From Candidatus Poribacteria bacterium (GTDB lineage: Bacteria; Poribacteria; WGA-4E; WGA-3G), in NCBI GenBank assembly GCA_022825825.1, contig JAJDWA010000021.1, forward strand, positions 93,386 to 157,385: DNA of 64,000 nucleotides. Reading direction: 5' to 3'. The notes beneath the pieces are model-generated. The model saw nothing but the letters and a program-made list of their open reading frames with translations. It did not search any database and was not told where the DNA came from. The position numbers and the translations under genes were made by a program. Positions 45,599-55,291 of this stretch are shown here, one piece after another. Positions within the stretch are counted from its first letter, which is position 1; every line of letters starts with the position of its first letter.

Positions 45599-46417
45599 TT
45601 AAATATCAGATTTGATATGTGCCCACGTGGTAGTAACTTTTTCATTAGGGGCTACTGCTGCGGCACCGAGGGCATCAGCCAGATAATTATCAATCATTTC
45701 GGCGAAGACCTCTCCTCGTGGAAGCCCATCATTACCAGATATTTGATAAGCGATGCCGATTCGCCCATCGGTTTGGGTATCGTGCACAATTACTGGATCC
45801 AGAAACCCTGACCCATTATCACCAAAAACGACCTCTACCTCCCAGGGGTTAACAATTTGAGCTCGCTTAAAAGTTCGTGCTGAAGTAAAGGCGGCAAGAG
45901 TGGGTGTATATTTCTTACCGTCGTCTGTCGGTTTGATAGCGGTACCATCTGCCCACATGTCGGCGTTGATGTCCATCATGTTTTTTAAGGCTTGTTCGCC
46001 GTTGGTACCAGCACCATGCACCACGTAAAAAATATAATCCGCAGTATTGAGGAAGATATTTCCACCTTCAAGGAAGTCTTCAGCGATAGAACCATCAGGA
46101 TCAGCATTTCCTGGGGTGTAAAGTGTCGAGGGAAAATCACCGAAAGTAACGATAATATCCGCTTGGTCGTTGTCGGTGTGGTCTTCTGCCCATGACCCAA
46201 TTTCTTTTTCAGCTAATATAACAACCTTTTTGGGCTTCTTGAGAAGGTCAGCTAATTCTTCTCCTTCTCTTGCTGCGGCGGGTTGTCCCATCCAGCCAGC
46301 TCGTTCAGTATAGATTGCGACTTCTCCGAGGGGTGCCGCTATGCTGATAGTTGGAATAGCGGCTACTACAAGAAAGTACCCCATGGCAAATGCCATAAAA
46401 ACAATCACTTTTTTCAT
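45599..46417 (-). CDS. Secreted protein of unknown function with C-terminal TTTW motif (paralog 2)
   Basis: A 272-residue precursor, the same length as paralog 1. The signal peptide is MKKVIVFMAFAMGYFLVVAA and beyond. The core LGEVAIYTERAGWMGQ, DIIVTFGDFPSTLYTPGNAD, NIFLNTADYIFYVVHGAGTN, NADMWADGTAIKPTD aligns with paralog 1. The end is VAPNEKVTTTWAHIKSDI. The ATG at 46417 has AAGGAG upstream; the longer reading from 46477 precedes it. Likely a tandem duplication that has since diverged. Confidence 0.8.
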   Translation of the reverse strand: MKKVIVFMAFAMGYFLVVAAIPTISIAAPLGEVAIYTERAGWMGQPAAAREGEELADLLKKPKKVVILAEKEIGSWAEDHTDNDQADIIVTFGDFPSTLYTPGNADPDGSIAEDFLEGGNIFLNTADYIFYVVHGAGTNGEQALKNMMDINADMWADGTAIKPTDDGKKYTPTLAAFTSARTFKRAQIVNPWEVEVVFGDNGSGFLDPVIVHDTQTDGRIGIAYQISGNDGLPRGEVFAEMIDNYLADALGAAAVAPNEKVTTTWAHIKSDI

Positions 46418-46997
46418 GAAAAAACTCCTTTTTGAAAGTTTACGTAAAGCTCCAAAAATAACATGAGGAATCTTCACGCGTTGTGTTAATAAATATTAGG
46501 TAGGAGTATCCCACCTTCTGCAAACAAAATAGCCCACACATTCTCCATGTTAGATAGAGAGTATGCGGGCGCGATGAACGATTGACGGTTACTACCGATA
46601 TTCGCTTGTTCGTTACCTGATATATTATTACAAGTGTTAATACATTGAGGGGGGGGTAATAACGATAAGTTAATGAAACGCATAGCAGACAAAGACCAAG
46701 AAAGGATAGAGACAAACCAACTGTAGAGTTGACTTATTCTAATTGAGGCTGCTTTTTCAACATTTGGGTTAGTGTTTTGCATTTTGTTAGCCCTACAATG
46801 TTAAGCGTTGTTTTGATAACAGTCGGGAACAATTCCGTTCATGTTTGCCAAAGTTTCCATCACAGAATCTAAATTTGCTTGTATTATACAAAACTTTCAA
46901 AATAATTTCAAGAAAATTTGACAAATTTCAAGAAAATTTGTTAACCAATTACGGCTAATCCAAGGAAAAATGGAACGTTCAATTGAATTGGGATGAA
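46418..46997. other. 580-bp intergenic region with short direct repeat
   Basis: No convincing gene. A 17-bp direct repeat AATTTCAAGAAAATTTG occurs at 46904-46920 and 46924-46940, and a GGGGGGG run lies near 46650. Two small minus-strand frames exist but have no ribosome site or family sequence. Confidence 0.5.
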
Positions 46998-48263
46998 CTA
47001 TGGAAGTTTTGGTTTTCTTAACAAGTGTTGGGGAGGGGATTCACCTGTTAATGTCCGTAGAAATTCGACTAAATCTTGCACTCCTTGTTCACTCAGGTTT
47101 AGCGGTTCCAGCGTGCCTTCACGCGTCCCAACAAATCCAGATGGAACACCACCTGCGTTATTAAAGGCAATGATAGATTCCAATGTTGGAAACTCACCTG
47201 TGTGGAAGTACGGAGCAGTAAGTGCTACGTTTCGGAGTGTGGGTGTTCTGAACTGCCCTTTATGTTGCTGTGTTGGCTCCAGAAAATTCAATATCCTTTG
47301 GGGAGTCTCTGGACTATCGCTATAGGTCCCACCACCATTAAACGGGTTGTCTAAGAGTTGCTTAATGCCATCATAACGACCAGTATCTGAGGGGAGTTTT
47401 CCCTGAGGGACGCCAAGATTATGAAATTCGTTGTCTGTGAAATTAGGGCTATCATGGCAGAGAATACAAACGCCTTTTCCGATAAAGATTTTTAAGCCGC
47501 GTTTCGCTTCAATTCCAATCGCATTCACATCACCTGCTACGTATTTATCGAACGGGGCATTGTGACTAACCAAGAGACGTTCATAAGCCTCAATTGCTTT
47601 ACCAATATTTGCAAAAACAGTATTAACTGCTATCTTATCCTTTTCTGACATATTGTCAAACTGAACATCCCCCGGTTTGCCTGTAACCGGAAATCGGTTA
47701 GTATCAGCTAAATTGGGTAGTGGGCCGAACACCACTTCATAATCGTTTTGATAAAACTCTTTAATAAGATGTGCATACTGAAGTCGTGTGCCTGCTTGTT
47801 CTTTCTCACCTTCAAGGGCAAATAGTGCCTGTGACCATAATGTATCAGCTCTCCCATCCCAAAACTGCCATTTGTTATAGGCAACATTGAGCAGTGTCGG
47901 TGCGTTTCGCGTGCCTCTTCCTGCGCCTAAAGAGGTCGCTTCAACGTCTGCGAATCCGTGAAAAGGTGAGTGGCAAGTTGCACATGCAACGGTGCCATTC
48001 CTTGAAAACCTTTCATCAAAGAAGAACATTTGTCCTAATTTTGCAGCATCAGGATTGTTGGCAACACGATTTGTCGGATTTGGCGGAGGTGTAGCAGGTA
48101 GGGGAGATAAACGTTGAATTACTGCCCATTCACGTTCCGTAAAGATATCTACTTCTGTTTCAATATCTTCATTGATTGGTTGAGAACTTTCATCTTCACA
48201 ACCGATGAAGAATATTGTGATGCAGCAGATAATCCAAAGAGTAGTTGGGCGAATACGTCTCAT
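46998..48263 (-). CDS. Di-haem cytochrome c peroxidase (MauG/CcpA family) lipoprotein
   Basis: A 421-residue lipoprotein (signal ending FFIGC, Cys about 22) with two c-haem motifs, CATCHSP and CILCHDS, as in di-haem peroxidases and MauG. GQMFFFDERFSRNGTVACAT, RNAPTLLNVAYNKWQFWDGR and FRTPTLRNVALTAPYFHTGE are family sequences. It would reduce peroxide or oxidise a protein partner in the periplasm or on the outer membrane. Confidence 0.93.
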   Translation of the reverse strand: MRRIRPTTLWIICCITIFFIGCEDESSQPINEDIETEVDIFTEREWAVIQRLSPLPATPPPNPTNRVANNPDAAKLGQMFFFDERFSRNGTVACATCHSPFHGFADVEATSLGAGRGTRNAPTLLNVAYNKWQFWDGRADTLWSQALFALEGEKEQAGTRLQYAHLIKEFYQNDYEVVFGPLPNLADTNRFPVTGKPGDVQFDNMSEKDKIAVNTVFANIGKAIEAYERLLVSHNAPFDKYVAGDVNAIGIEAKRGLKIFIGKGVCILCHDSPNFTDNEFHNLGVPQGKLPSDTGRYDGIKQLLDNPFNGGGTYSDSPETPQRILNFLEPTQQHKGQFRTPTLRNVALTAPYFHTGEFPTLESIIAFNNAGGVPSGFVGTREGTLEPLNLSEQGVQDLVEFLRTLTGESPPQHLLRKPKLP

Positions 48264-48371
48264 TCTTTTCTTACTTCAGATGTAGGATGAGGTCTCTGTA
48301 CCTCGCTATTCTTGGTAAGCAATAACGGACGGGCACAGAGCCACGCTCTTACGATTTATACCAACAAGTAC

Positions 48372-48465
48372 CTGGACATTGGCGAGGTTAGGAAACCTCG
48401 CCAGCAGTGGGTGGCGATATAGGTTGTATATTGAAGTGTTCACATATTTTCTGATTTACTATAAG
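48372..48465. repeat. Composite palindromic element, copy C
   Basis: GGCGAGGTTAGGAAACCTCG and CC (48381-48402) form a perfect hairpin, followed by a longer tail ending CATATTTTCTGATTTACTAT and AAG. The order matches copy A. Confidence 0.6.
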
Positions 48466-48475
48466 TAATTTGATA

Positions 48476-49345
48476 TTACTCTGATTTAGGGGCATCCATC
48501 GCACATCGGAATCCAATAATTTGTCCACTGGCGACAATATCGTCATAATCTCGGTAAGCACACCGCATGTGGTCTAAACCGGCAAACCAGCTCGCACCTC
48601 GCCAAGATTTTTTACCCATTCCACTATTCTTTGGTCCTTTCGGATTTTCTCTTGGACTAACCGCATAGTATTCCTGGTCAAACCAGTCTGAAACCCATTC
48701 TGCTACATTTCCGACCATGTTGAGCGCGCCGTAAGGACTGGCTCCTTGATGAAAGCTATCTACTGGTGCGGCCATTGCAAACCCATCAAGATGTCCATCA
48801 AATTTACCTTCGTCGTCAAAGTTGCATTTTGTTGGATCAAATTCATTGCCCCAGGGCCAGATACGTCCGTCTGTGCCACGTGCTGCCTTTTCCCATTCCG
48901 CTTCAGTTGGCAATCGTTTTCCAACCCACTTTGCATAAGCTGCAGCATCACCCCATGTCACACCGACAACTGGTCGATCTGGTTGATTGAATTTGGGGTT
49001 GTCCCAAAAGATAGAATTCCGATGTCCAGTCGCTTCAACAAATTTGGTATAGTCGGCATTTGAGACTTCATATTTGTCAATAAAAAAGGCGTCTAAATAA
49101 ATCTTATGCTGTGGTAGTTCATCAAGCGGATCTGCCAACGGGTCTTCTTCCAGATCACTTCCCATAAGAAAATCACCAGCAGGAACATAGACCATTCCAT
49201 CCGGAGTCTCTATAGGTTGTGTTTCATCGGTTAGTTCTAATACTTCTTCTACGGGGAGTTTCTCGTTCTCACCACAACCGTATAGTACGAACATCAATAG
49301 TATCAAAAGACGGACTAATGATTTTGATGTATTTTGTCTTTTCAT
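48476..49345 (-). CDS. FGE-fold (SUMF1-like) lipoprotein 1
   Basis: A 289-residue lipoprotein (FVLYGC lipobox) with a full SUMF1 domain: [92 protein letters not shown]. True formylglycine-generating enzymes have a Cys pair after the RGGS segment; here the region reads WRGASWFAGLDHMRCAYRD, so one of the pair is missing. It is probably a structural or binding paralog. A similar gene follows upstream at 49401-50255. Confidence 0.87.
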   Translation of the reverse strand: MKRQNTSKSLVRLLILLMFVLYGCGENEKLPVEEVLELTDETQPIETPDGMVYVPAGDFLMGSDLEEDPLADPLDELPQHKIYLDAFFIDKYEVSNADYTKFVEATGHRNSIFWDNPKFNQPDRPVVGVTWGDAAAYAKWVGKRLPTEAEWEKAARGTDGRIWPWGNEFDPTKCNFDDEGKFDGHLDGFAMAAPVDSFHQGASPYGALNMVGNVAEWVSDWFDQEYYAVSPRENPKGPKNSGMGKKSWRGASWFAGLDHMRCAYRDYDDIVASGQIIGFRCAMDAPKSE

Positions 49346-49400
49346 AGTTAAATGCGTTCGTTAAGGGAATTTAGAAAAAGAATCTTTTGTTGAAGAAATA

Positions 49401-50255
49401 TTAGGGTGTTTTTGCGCAACGAAATCCAACGGAACTACTGTGATCGCTGCATTGTGCGGGATAAATATAAAAAACTGTAGTACGTGTATCTCCAGGACCG
49501 TTAGTCCATGAACCTCCACGGATTGTGTAGATTATTCCGTTGGTCAGTTTCGAATTAATCTTTGTGGTGTATGCATCTATAGCATTATCATCAAGCGTAC
49601 TTATTACCCATTCCCAAACATTGCCAGACATGTCATGCAATCCGTACGGGCTAATCCCTTTCCCGAAACTTCCTACCGGAGCAGGCTGCATGGCGTAGCC
49701 GTCGAATTTACCGTCCATTTGTCCATCGTCATCAAAATTCCCCAGCGATGCGTCATAGCCATCACCCCAGGGATAGAGACGCCCATCAATGCTGCGTGCT
49801 GCTTTTTCCCACTCAATATCAGTGGGCAATCTTTTCCCTGCCCATTTAGCATAAATCTCAGCATCTTCCCAATTGACACCAACAACAGGTTGATTGGGGG
49901 CATTCAGCGATGGATTATCCCAAAATTTCGGTTTCCGATGCCCTGTTTCCGACAAGAATTTTGCGTATTGTCCGTTTGTAACCTCATATTTATCAATGTA
50001 AAACGTTTCCACAAAAATGACCTGTGAATCGGCTTCATTACCAAAAGTTAGATCGGTTTTTTCATCGGTGCCGATAGTTACTTCTCCTGCGGGGATTAAG
50101 ACCATCTCGTCAAAGTCAATTACGGCACGGTTTTCTTCGGTGTCAGGTTGGATAAGACTCTCTGAATTATCGCTGTTGCAGGCAATCAAGCCGCTGCATA
50201 ATACGACAAGAAATAATGAATAGTAGTAAATTTTCACAATCTTCGCCCGGGACAT
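49401..50255 (-). CDS. FGE-fold (SUMF1-like) lipoprotein 2
   Basis: A 284-residue lipoprotein (GLIAC lipobox) closely related to the 48476-49345 protein: [91 protein letters not shown]. The Cys pair of true FGE is not present (IRGGSWTNGPGDTRTTVFY). It begins 3 bp after the ABC ATPase gene, so it may be part of that unit. Confidence 0.87.
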   Translation of the reverse strand: MSRAKIVKIYYYSLFLVVLCSGLIACNSDNSESLIQPDTEENRAVIDFDEMVLIPAGEVTIGTDEKTDLTFGNEADSQVIFVETFYIDKYEVTNGQYAKFLSETGHRKPKFWDNPSLNAPNQPVVGVNWEDAEIYAKWAGKRLPTDIEWEKAARSIDGRLYPWGDGYDASLGNFDDDGQMDGKFDGYAMQPAPVGSFGKGISPYGLHDMSGNVWEWVISTLDDNAIDAYTTKINSKLTNGIIYTIRGGSWTNGPGDTRTTVFYIYPAQCSDHSSSVGFRCAKTP

Positions 50256-50258
50256 TCT

Positions 50259-51236
50259 CTACGCTGCAGTTTCAGAGGTTAAAGATAGAAATAACTCCTC
50301 TAAGCTCATCTCATCGGTACGCATTTCAAGCAGATTCCAACCACTATCAATAACAGTTTTTGCTACCGCTGCCCGAATATCGTCTGTGAAAGCATATTGA
50401 ATATGGAATGTCAAAGTGTCATCTACGTTGTCTATGACAGACTGCTCAACTGAAACAGTGTCAGGAATATTTGTGAGTGCATCTATTATTTCATTTGGTT
50501 GTCCAGCAGTTACTACAATGGAAAGTGTCTTTACGAGAACTTCGCTTTCTTCTTTAATCGGGGTTTGGTTTGAAACAGCGCGCCCGTTCAACAATTGGAT
50601 ATCACCTGTTATTTTACCTTTACTAATAATCAACAGTCGTTCACACGTTTGGCTTGCTTCGGGGAGAATGTGTGTGCTGAAGAGAATGGTTCGTTCTTTA
50701 CCGAGCTCCTTGATTAATTCACGTATTTCAACGATTTGGCGTGGGTCTAAACCAGAGGTCGGTTCGTCAAGAATTAGGACTTCAGGGGCATGCACCAGAG
50801 CTTGTGCTAAACCAACGCGTTGCCGAAAACCGCGTGACAGCTGTCCTATAATCTGATTACGCCTTTCAGTTAATCCGCACGATTCAATAACAATATCCAA
50901 TCTTTCTCTGATTTGTTTACGTGAAACACCTCGGATTTTTGCCATGTAAGCGAGATACTTTGTGACCGTCATTTCGGTGTAAAGCGGTATATTTTCCGGA
51001 AGATATCCGATTCGTTCGCGCACCTCGCGAGATTCTTTGAACACATCGTAACCTGCAACAGTGACCTTTCCACTACTTGCAGGCATAAAACAGGTCAGAA
51101 TCCGCATCGTCGTCGTTTTACCAGCACCGTTAGGTCCAAGAAATCCAACGATTTGCCCCTTGTCTACGCTAAAGGATATATCCTTGAGTGCCTGAAATGG
51201 GCCGTAGTTTTTTGAGAGATTTTGAACTTTAATCAT
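50259..51236 (-). CDS. ABC transporter ATP-binding protein (GldA-like)
   Basis: A 325-residue ATPase: Walker A GPNGAGKTTTM, Q-loop YLPENIPLYTEMTV, signature LSRGFRQRVGLAQAL (instead of LSGGQ, as in gliding/GldA-type exporters), Walker B VLILDEPTSGLD and H-loop FSTHILPE. A C-terminal about 90-residue domain (VLVKTLSIVVTAGQPNEIID) follows. The permease partner is not in the window. It is followed at 3 bp by an FGE-fold lipoprotein. Confidence 0.93.
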   Translation of the reverse strand: MIKVQNLSKNYGPFQALKDISFSVDKGQIVGFLGPNGAGKTTTMRILTCFMPASSGKVTVAGYDVFKESREVRERIGYLPENIPLYTEMTVTKYLAYMAKIRGVSRKQIRERLDIVIESCGLTERRNQIIGQLSRGFRQRVGLAQALVHAPEVLILDEPTSGLDPRQIVEIRELIKELGKERTILFSTHILPEASQTCERLLIISKGKITGDIQLLNGRAVSNQTPIKEESEVLVKTLSIVVTAGQPNEIIDALTNIPDTVSVEQSVIDNVDDTLTFHIQYAFTDDIRAAVAKTVIDSGWNLLEMRTDEMSLEELFLSLTSETAA

Positions 51237-51317
51237 TTTGGCTATTGGCTACGTTGAACTCATTTGTTGTATTGTAAAGCAAAGATAGACGCTATTGCAA
51301 TTACATGGGAGTGTCTG

Positions 51318-52040
51318 TCAAAGTTCACCGATGCAGAACACGGTATTCTTTGCTTCTAAACTCCGAATTTCGGAATAGTGGTAAACTTGGGTAACTTCCA
51401 CTCCATTTTTAATGATGGCAGTGGGGCGTTCGATAACAAAGTCAGCGAAGTGCGATGCGTTGAAAGCAACGTAGGCGAGGCTGAACGTCTCAATCTGCCG
51501 ATCATATCGCTTTGACATATCTGGAAATAGAACAATTCCTGTATCAACTTGGTAGATGCCTGCGTTTTCATCTATGTTCATCGTTTTAACCGGACACTCG
51601 ATAATTGCCCGCTGATGTGTATTGGTATCCCATATTTCTGTGTGCGTTACGATGGGTAGACATTTTTGTGTCGCCTCAATAATGGCTGCGTTGCTATCAA
51701 GGACCCGGACCTGCGATGCCTCTTGAACATCAAACAGGGCGCCTCCCCAATAATCCTGCGCCGGTCTATACTCAACGTAGTTATCGTTACAGTAAGCATG
51801 CCTTCTGAATACCGCTATATGTTTTTCGCCAAAAACGGGGAGGAAGTCATAGTTTGGATTTATGAAGAGATTTTTCTCCGCAAAGGTGTGTTCACTCTTA
51901 CACGAACCACATTGGTAATAATCGCTGAAACTTCCATCTGTGTTATCTATGATACGGCATCGAGATTCGACCCAAAAGCGGGGGGCATTTCCGTTGCCAA
52001 CAGAGTTAATAAAAGAAAGTCCATAATCAAGGCAATTCAT
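51318..52040 (-). CDS. Hypothetical protein, 240 residues
   Basis: No family is recognised. It has one CxxC pair (YQCGSCKSEH) and many aromatic residues; no signal peptide. The sequence is beta-rich (FGEKHIAVFRRHAYCNDN, DTGIVLFPDMSKRYDRQ) and its codon use looks like a real gene. It lies alone between an ABC ATPase and a phosphoesterase. Confidence 0.7.
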   Translation of the reverse strand: MNCLDYGLSFINSVGNGNAPRFWVESRCRIIDNTDGSFSDYYQCGSCKSEHTFAEKNLFINPNYDFLPVFGEKHIAVFRRHAYCNDNYVEYRPAQDYWGGALFDVQEASQVRVLDSNAAIIEATQKCLPIVTHTEIWDTNTHQRAIIECPVKTMNIDENAGIYQVDTGIVLFPDMSKRYDRQIETFSLAYVAFNASHFADFVIERPTAIIKNGVEVTQVYHYSEIRSLEAKNTVFCIGEL

Positions 52041-52285
52041 TGATTTTCTCTTAGGTGTGGTATATGATTAATTAAACTCATTTTATCCAACAGTGTTCAC
52101 CTGTCAATCAGCATCTCTTGTTTCATCTATCCCACAGACCCTTTCTTTTTTCTTCACATTGCGAAAGTTTTATTGAATTGATGCAAATAAATTAAAAAAT
52201 TCCGAAGCTTAAAACGAGCCAGATGGCACCCTAACCTTCATAAGATTGGGAAACCACTACATAGGTTTACAATACATCAAAACAT

Positions 52286-53179
52286 TTAGCCATTGACTCC
52301 ATTACTTTTCCGTTGGATAGTAAATTCCTGATCTCTGGGGCGACCAGATAGATATAGATTATTATCTGGATTGACTGCTTCCGATTCGGCAAGCACTTCT
52401 GGCAAGTCAACAGGAACAGAATTAACCTCAACTCTATCCGGATAAACATGAACTTGTCGCCACATCATCGGATAACATATAATACCAGATGTGACAATAC
52501 ATAACAAACCTTGTTCTCTAAAGACACGATTGAGGTGTTGATGTCCACAAAAGAAACCTAATATTTGTTTCTCAAAGGGTGCTACAATTTCAAGAATCTC
52601 AGCAGAGTTGGCAATTCTTGAACCGATCCCCTGAAATTCTACACTCGGAAATGGTAGTTGATGCGAAAAAAAGATGATTTCTTCCCCATAATCTGCGGCT
52701 TTTTTCATTTCACGTTCTACCCAAGCAAGCTGATTTGTACTGACATATCCGTGCGTCAGGTCTTCAGGTACTTCCTGTGCATCAAGCAGAATGAATCGGA
52801 TATTTTCCTTGCCAAAACTTACAGATCCCATACCGTTTATACCGAATCGCTCTAAATAGGAGGTTTTAGAACCGGTCTCAGGGTGGAGATCGTGGTTGCC
52901 GGGCATATAGTAACAAGGCATATTTAGACGTTCGCCAAGCGATTGAGCGGTATTTAGAGCTTCTACATACTCCTCTGCTGACATGTCAAAACTCTGTCCG
53001 CCGCACACAATATCTCCACCATGAACTACAAATGCAGGGTCAAAAGCGTTGAGTTGTTCAATCGTCTTTTCATAAAGGGCAACGCTATTTTTTTGCTGTT
53101 GCAGTCCACCTGCAAAGTTTTGCGTGGCATTTGGATAAAGATGTGTATCTGTAAAAAAGGCAAATTTGAAAGGTGTCAT
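52286..53179 (-). CDS. Calcineurin-like metallophosphoesterase
   Basis: A 297-residue enzyme with the five family blocks: FFTDTHLY (D11, H13), VHGGDIVCGG, YMPGNHDLHP, IIFFSHQLPFP and FFCGHQHLNR. Two metals bind these residues. The substrate is not evident; cyclic-nucleotide or nucleotide esterases are typical. It starts immediately after the methyltransferase stop, so the two are cotranscribed. Confidence 0.93.
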   Translation of the reverse strand: MTPFKFAFFTDTHLYPNATQNFAGGLQQQKNSVALYEKTIEQLNAFDPAFVVHGGDIVCGGQSFDMSAEEYVEALNTAQSLGERLNMPCYYMPGNHDLHPETGSKTSYLERFGINGMGSVSFGKENIRFILLDAQEVPEDLTHGYVSTNQLAWVEREMKKAADYGEEIIFFSHQLPFPSVEFQGIGSRIANSAEILEIVAPFEKQILGFFCGHQHLNRVFREQGLLCIVTSGIICYPMMWRQVHVYPDRVEVNSVPVDLPEVLAESEAVNPDNNLYLSGRPRDQEFTIQRKSNGVNG

Positions 53180-53917
53180 TTATGTATCCTGTTTTTTCAA
53201 AATTGCAATGTATGTAGGTTTGTCTGAGTCGATATAGCGTTCAATTGTCCAACTTGTTCCAACAAGAATATCTTCCAGTTCTGATTTTGAAACGAACAAG
53301 TAGTCGAACCAAGGGGTGGCATACTGTTTATAGCGTATCCGCAGCCTTAGTTGTCCGCTCATCCTACCCCGATCCCGGTTATATTGATGGTAAGCGAGAT
53401 GGGCAGGATTTTCCGTCTGGTATGGGTCCATCGTTTCAGCGATGATCTTTCCATCATCTGTTGTCATACTCGCGAATCGTTTCAATAACCATCTTGCTCT
53501 CTTATAACTGCCAACGAGTCCAAAATTATGTCCCATCATGAGGATCGTGTTGAAGATACCAAGTTTGGCGTTTAATTGCGTAATAGACACTACCGAAGCG
53601 TTTTTTATGCCTCGTTGCTGGCAGAGTTGTATAGTTAACGGTGAAATGTCGGTAGCTAAGACATCATGTCCTTTTTCCTGAAGATAGAGCGAGTGTCGTC
53701 CTGCGCCACAACCGATGTCCAAAACACGTCCAACAGCATATCCCATAGCGAGTTTTTGGTGTTCTGCCCATTCAGTATATTCGGCAAAATAGGCAAGTGG
53801 TCCTAAACGACTTATGTCAATATAATCATCTTCTCGCTCAACGATTTCAACGCGCTGTTCTCCATTGTGAAAATCGGTAAGCAGGTGTCCGAAAGTATCT
53901 TGTTTGTCGGTTAACAC
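53180..53917 (-). CDS. SAM-dependent methyltransferase (class I)
   Basis: A 245-residue methyltransferase with AdoMet motif GRVLDIGCGAGRHSLYLQEK, the post-I acidic residue in VLATDISPLTIQL and a motif IV-like FNTILMMGHNFGLVG. Substrate is unknown. It lies between the sulfatase and the metallophosphoesterase with 1-bp spacing, in one operon. Confidence 0.9.
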   Translation of the reverse strand: MLTDKQDTFGHLLTDFHNGEQRVEIVEREDDYIDISRLGPLAYFAEYTEWAEHQKLAMGYAVGRVLDIGCGAGRHSLYLQEKGHDVLATDISPLTIQLCQQRGIKNASVVSITQLNAKLGIFNTILMMGHNFGLVGSYKRARWLLKRFASMTTDDGKIIAETMDPYQTENPAHLAYHQYNRDRGRMSGQLRLRIRYKQYATPWFDYLFVSKSELEDILVGTSWTIERYIDSDKPTYIAILKKQDT

Positions 53918-53918
53918 A

Positions 53919-55268
53919 CTACTGCCTCACATATCCGGTCGTACCGTTCCGTTCTTCCTTATGTGTTTCCCAATAGTTTTCAATATCTTGCCGCCACGTT
54001 TGTGCCGCTTCGGTCAATTCAGCAGTGAGTTCTGGATGTTCGTCTTTTAAGTTTTTCGTTTCACCCATATCGGTTTCAAGGTCAGCAAGGTGGACATCAT
54101 CTTCTGGAGGTGCTCCTTCTACCAATTGACCATTAAGTACTAATTTCCAATTGTCCCGTCGCATAGCAGTCTGTTTCCCCATTTCCCAAAAGATATCGGT
54201 ATGAGGTGAAAACCATCCATCACACACCACCCCTATCTGGCTTAATCCGTCAAGTTGATATTTTGATAAATCTCCACCAGCAGCGGATAGAAAAGTTGGG
54301 AAAACATCCATTGCAGCACCTACTAAACTGATGACATTTCCAGGTGGAATTTCTTTTGGCCAATGCATAATTCCTGGAGAACGTATACCGCCTTCATAGA
54401 GACTGAATTTGTGTCCTTTGAGTTTCCCCGCACTACCGCCGTAGTAAGGGTCTTGTGTGCCATCTAACCAATTTCGAGTTTCACGTGAAGGTCCGTTATC
54501 GCTCTGGAAATATGAGAAGGTATTTTCAGCAATCCCTTGACGTTCCAATTCAGCAAAAATTTCGCCGACACTATCGTCAACGGCACTTAACATTGCAGCC
54601 ATAATCTGTCTGTCCCAAGGTAGATTTGGAAACCTATCTACATATTCCTGTGGCGCATGCATCGGATAGTGTGGGGCATTGTAAGGCACATAAAGGAAAA
54701 ATGGTTTGTCAAGTTCGATTGCTTTTCGGATATATCTTATTGCGTATTCCGTAATCAACTCCGTAAAGTATTCACCATTTCGGTATATTTCCTCACCATT
54801 TTCCCACAAGTCATGGGTTTGGTCAAAATCCGGTCGTCCCAATGCCCAATAGAAGATATGAGAATAGAAATCAATGCATCCCGCCATAAAACCGAACCAA
54901 TCATCAAATCCGTGATCTTCAGGTCGTGAACCCTCTGCAAGACCAAGATGCCATTTCCCCGACATTGCTGAATAATAACCGAGTTCCTTGAGTGCGGTTG
55001 CAATAGTAGGAACGGAAGGTGGCAATCCTGTCGCTGTGCGGTGTCCTGCTAAGATTGATCGCACACCTGCATGGCACGGATACCTTCCTGTTAATAACGC
55101 AGCACGAGATGGTGAACAGACAGGTGAATTGGAGTACCAATCAGTGAAACGGATGCCTTCAGCTGCCATTCTATCCAGATGCGGTGTCTTGAAATCTGTA
55201 GCGCCCATGCAGGAAAGGTCACCATAACCTTGGTCATCGGTTAAAAAGATAATAAAATTCGGTTGCAT
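53919..55268 (-). CDS. Type I sulfatase
   Basis: A 449-residue alkaline-phosphatase-superfamily sulfatase. The metal site DDQGYGD is at residues 11-17; [18 protein letters not shown] places the Cys that becomes formylglycine at residue 51; [24 protein letters not shown] and SDNGPS are other family blocks. No signal peptide is seen, so it may be cytosolic. It needs a formylglycine-generating enzyme, but none of the three FGE-fold proteins here has the full Cys pair. It likely acts on sulfated polysaccharides. Confidence 0.94.
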   Translation of the reverse strand: MQPNFIIFLTDDQGYGDLSCMGATDFKTPHLDRMAAEGIRFTDWYSNSPVCSPSRAALLTGRYPCHAGVRSILAGHRTATGLPPSVPTIATALKELGYYSAMSGKWHLGLAEGSRPEDHGFDDWFGFMAGCIDFYSHIFYWALGRPDFDQTHDLWENGEEIYRNGEYFTELITEYAIRYIRKAIELDKPFFLYVPYNAPHYPMHAPQEYVDRFPNLPWDRQIMAAMLSAVDDSVGEIFAELERQGIAENTFSYFQSDNGPSRETRNWLDGTQDPYYGGSAGKLKGHKFSLYEGGIRSPGIMHWPKEIPPGNVISLVGAAMDVFPTFLSAAGGDLSKYQLDGLSQIGVVCDGWFSPHTDIFWEMGKQTAMRRDNWKLVLNGQLVEGAPPEDDVHLADLETDMGETKNLKDEHPELTAELTEAAQTWRQDIENYWETHKEERNGTTGYVRQ

Positions 55269-55291
55269 TTGTATACCTCGTTTTTATTTGG

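Noticed and set aside
46486..46782. 98-residue minus-strand ORF
   Set aside because: No ribosome site, low-complexity composition and no family sequence; it lies in a gap next to a promoter region.
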